Shown here: one piece after another, positions 63,101-64,000 of the stretch
Position numbering within the stretch: the stretch's first letter is position 1
Layout: the number at the start of each line of letters is the position of its first letter
Made by a program: the position numbers and the translations under genes
The notes under the pieces: model-generated
The model's database searches: none
The model's input: only the letters and a program-made list of their open reading frames with translations
What the model was told of the DNA's origin: nothing
Assembly (NCBI RefSeq): GCF_014636935.1
Contig: NZ_BMES01000001.1
Location: 1,927,782 to 1,991,781 of the forward strand
DNA from: Alsobacter metallidurans
Lineage (GTDB): Bacteria; Pseudomonadota; Alphaproteobacteria; Rhizobiales; Beijerinckiaceae
Direction of reading: 5' to 3'
DNA length: 64,000 nt

Positions 63101-64000
63101 ACTTCAAAGGTGGCGGGTATTACCCAGGAACTCATGCCGACGCGATCTGGATTGGCAAGACAACCGGCCCAGTTTTGATTGAAAACAACGCGTTTGATTG
63201 GCGCGCCGAGCCGGGCGCTTTAACCAACAACGTCGTTCGTATTTCCGGTGAGCGGGGCGACGTCTCGGATGTCATGATCCGAAACAACGCCATGATCGGC
63301 GGAAACTATTCCATCACCGTCACGGATGGTGCGACCTGGACGCATACAGCCGATCAGGTCGGATCCGTGACAGGCGTGTCCATAATCGACAACATCATCG
63401 ACGTCGCTGGAACCGGGCCGATCGACTGGCAGAACCGGCCTGCCGACACGATCATTGCGGGCAACCTGAACCTGAACGGGTTCGTAGCCTTCGGGGCGCT
63501 TTCGAGCACGCCTTCCCTCAATTTCGGGTCGCTCAGTGCGGTCCTCGGCACAACCGGAGCTGACACGCTCCAGGGAAGCGATGTCGCGAACTATCTCGTC
63601 GGTGGCGAAGGGCAGGATGTCATCTACGCCGGCGCGCACGGAAGCGTCATCCAGGGAGGCGCAGGACGCGACTTCCTCTTCGGCTCGAGCGGCGCCGACA
63701 CGTTCGTATACAGAGCCGGCCGAGAGATGAACGACCTGATCCGCCAATTCGACGTGTCCATGGACAAGATCGACGTGGCGGACGTTGTCGAGTTCCGTGC
63801 GCTCGGGCTCACATCTCAATCATGGAATTGGCTTGGCGGGGCCGTTTTCACCGGCGACAAATATCAGGTTCGGTTCGTCCAGGGCGCGAGCCAGTCGAGC
63901 CTGCAGTTCGACGTCAACGGCGATACATTCGCCGATTACAAGATCGACTTTGTTGGGTCTATCCCGTTCAGCCGCGATAACCTCGTCCTCGAGCATACTG
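60175..64000 (+). CDS. Large VCBS-repeat/beta-helix/RTX secreted protein (cut by window edge)
   Basis: An open frame of at least 1275 residues with no stop up to the right edge; the start is a GTG at 60175 or a TTG at 60193 (the latter has GAGG ahead). Six VCBS/cadherin-like domains fill residues about 30-813, alternating in two types. Then comes a right-handed parallel beta-helix (about 866-1120: GATLDGIDFRGSQVVVAASN, NNYFKGGGYYPGTHADAIWI) like polysaccharide lyases and epimerases. RTX Ca-binding repeats follow (about 1123-1175: GADTLQGSD, VGGEGQDVIYAG, QGGAGRDFLFGSSGADTFVY). The end, DVNGDTFADYKIDF and DNLVLEHT, looks like a type I secretion tail, so little is missing. There is no signal peptide. 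The nearby PrsD/PrsE pair is the probable exporter; action on the polysaccharide is inferred. Confidence 0.87.
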   Translation, partial: MNEVRCLPTNAPTVSSLQSPGAAPLPSEISGVVLEVPNVTGDAATVLTAKGAFAFRDLDPADVHSLTIAPKAGGYLGSLAAAVTSESASGSLGRIDWTFTTTDKSLDALAAGQKVTQVYTLAVSDGAGGIIRQDVAVTITGAEDKPVITGSLAGATIFESSAASFTRSGTLSFSDVDATDLLTTSILGQTVKVQNSAGQDITASFAAEKFEALKQAFSMPVGALGGSKGSQTWTYAIADSPLDFLGSNETATIVTTVKVVDNQGGSSTADVVITLRGANDAPVTVTGSVVSGGITEAANTVGGIALQSSQGSIQFTDLDLTDKHSVSVTPKQAGYLGTLSPVLTTDTAGGGTGVVTWTYSVQDRVLDALGPGQQLVQTYTVNVSDGRGGVLKQDVVIVLTGSEDAPTISGPTSVQFVEGSAPTFVRTGTITVADPDANAQLLASLSQSLVAKSATGADITSTLTSAQVAALTQAFTVPQGNLGVNKASLGWSFSLADSALDFLGLNETVTLTNAVSVDDRAGGVAATTVVMTLKGVNDAPIIDQTSSFTATLADTAARSSGINMQAGGSFAFYDIDQRDAHTVASAASQTGYVGTFSARLVQDSTGAQPGSVAWTYTVADKIVDALGAGQTLKQTYVVSVNDGKGGVAKQNVDVVLTGSNDLPVITGLVGSTVYELPPSASESMIHRGGTLKLADVDQTDHLEVSFTPASVSFTDAAGRSISDLPSQQLTADQASALSLAKSLAANLSMSTSTAGNQGSVNWSFDAAASKLAFLEKGETVKITVNVVVQDLDAANGPTGEAVVKPVTITLVGQDASWQAKDHTAELMNKTILTSPTSNGDIGCQLPAAALRSYLDLGGNDGTTFLRPVTVRIDKDGATLDGIDFRGSQVVVAASNVSFVNCLFDSSGSLGRPGVDIGAGIHDISLDHCSFDGLKRATGYPDFISSAAERTTITNSVFLNAPSDGIYIESGIIANNYFKGGGYYPGTHADAIWIGKTTGPVLIENNAFDWRAEPGALTNNVVRISGERGDVSDVMIRNNAMIGGNYSITVTDGATWTHTADQVGSVTGVSIIDNIIDVAGTGPIDWQNRPADTIIAGNLNLNGFVAFGALSSTPSLNFGSLSAVLGTTGADTLQGSDVANYLVGGEGQDVIYAGAHGSVIQGGAGRDFLFGSSGADTFVYRAGREMNDLIRQFDVSMDKIDVADVVEFRALGLTSQSWNWLGGAVFTGDKYQVRFVQGASQSSLQFDVNGDTFADYKIDFVGSIPFSRDNLVLEHT

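Overview
This is a GC-rich, densely coded chromosomal segment. Protein content and order point to an alphaproteobacterium of the Hyphomicrobiales (Rhizobiales), close to the Methylobacteriaceae/Beijerinckiaceae/Bosea group. Signs are the NADH-type FabI, a RibBA with a worn-out GTP cyclohydrolase half, DUF882 and PilZ-like small proteins, a PrsD/PrsE-type secretion pair, and scattered palindromic repeats built on CGTCATTGCGAG. Genus is inference; there is no rRNA in the window. I see no tRNA, CRISPR array or insertion sequence.

Layout. 1-364: end of exonuclease III. 618-8181 (minus): an oligopeptide-type ABC importer (two ATPases, binding protein, two permeases) followed by a cytoplasmic gamma-glutamyltransferase, suggesting uptake and hydrolysis of glutathione or gamma-glutamyl peptides. 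8373-12044: small genes, including a lone PycTM/DUF5706-like membrane protein, a glycine-rich exported protein, an HDAC-type deacetylase and an L,D-transpeptidase. 12247-22912: Kup K+ transporter, FabI, a histidine phosphatase, a 1355-residue Pls-type (poly-lysine synthetase-like) NRPS, chorismate synthase, and a RibBA with an N-terminal helix-turn-helix domain. 22916-30829: lipoprotein, LysR/DoxX pair, TsaC/Sua5, an acyl-CoA dehydrogenase with two SDR enzymes, and CorA. 31109-37314: an RpfF-type DSF signal synthase, small unknowns, PlsC/cupin pair, a FemAB-like protein and a DUF882 protein.

37820 to the right edge is a surface polysaccharide region. Ugd and Pgm are sugar-nucleotide precursor enzymes. 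A stand-alone LigD phosphoesterase and a DUF1003 protein sit between them and the assembly genes: initiating glycosylphosphotransferase, PilZ-like protein, SGNH hydrolase, Wzx flippase, Wzy/ligase-like protein, Wzc-type autokinase, GT2 and GT4 transferases and an FkbM methyltransferase. A type I secretion ABC/HlyD pair lies inside the cluster. At its right end are an exosortase-family protein with a small exported partner and a large VCBS/beta-helix/RTX protein, cut by the window edge, which is the obvious candidate cargo of the type I exporter.

Most interesting: the HTH-RibBA fusion with an operator-like repeat cluster at its start and no FMN riboswitch; the Pls-type synthetase with a lysine-like specificity code; the exosortase and type I secreted beta-helix protein inside a Wzx/Wzy polysaccharide locus; and the orphan DSF synthase and orphan PycTM-like protein.
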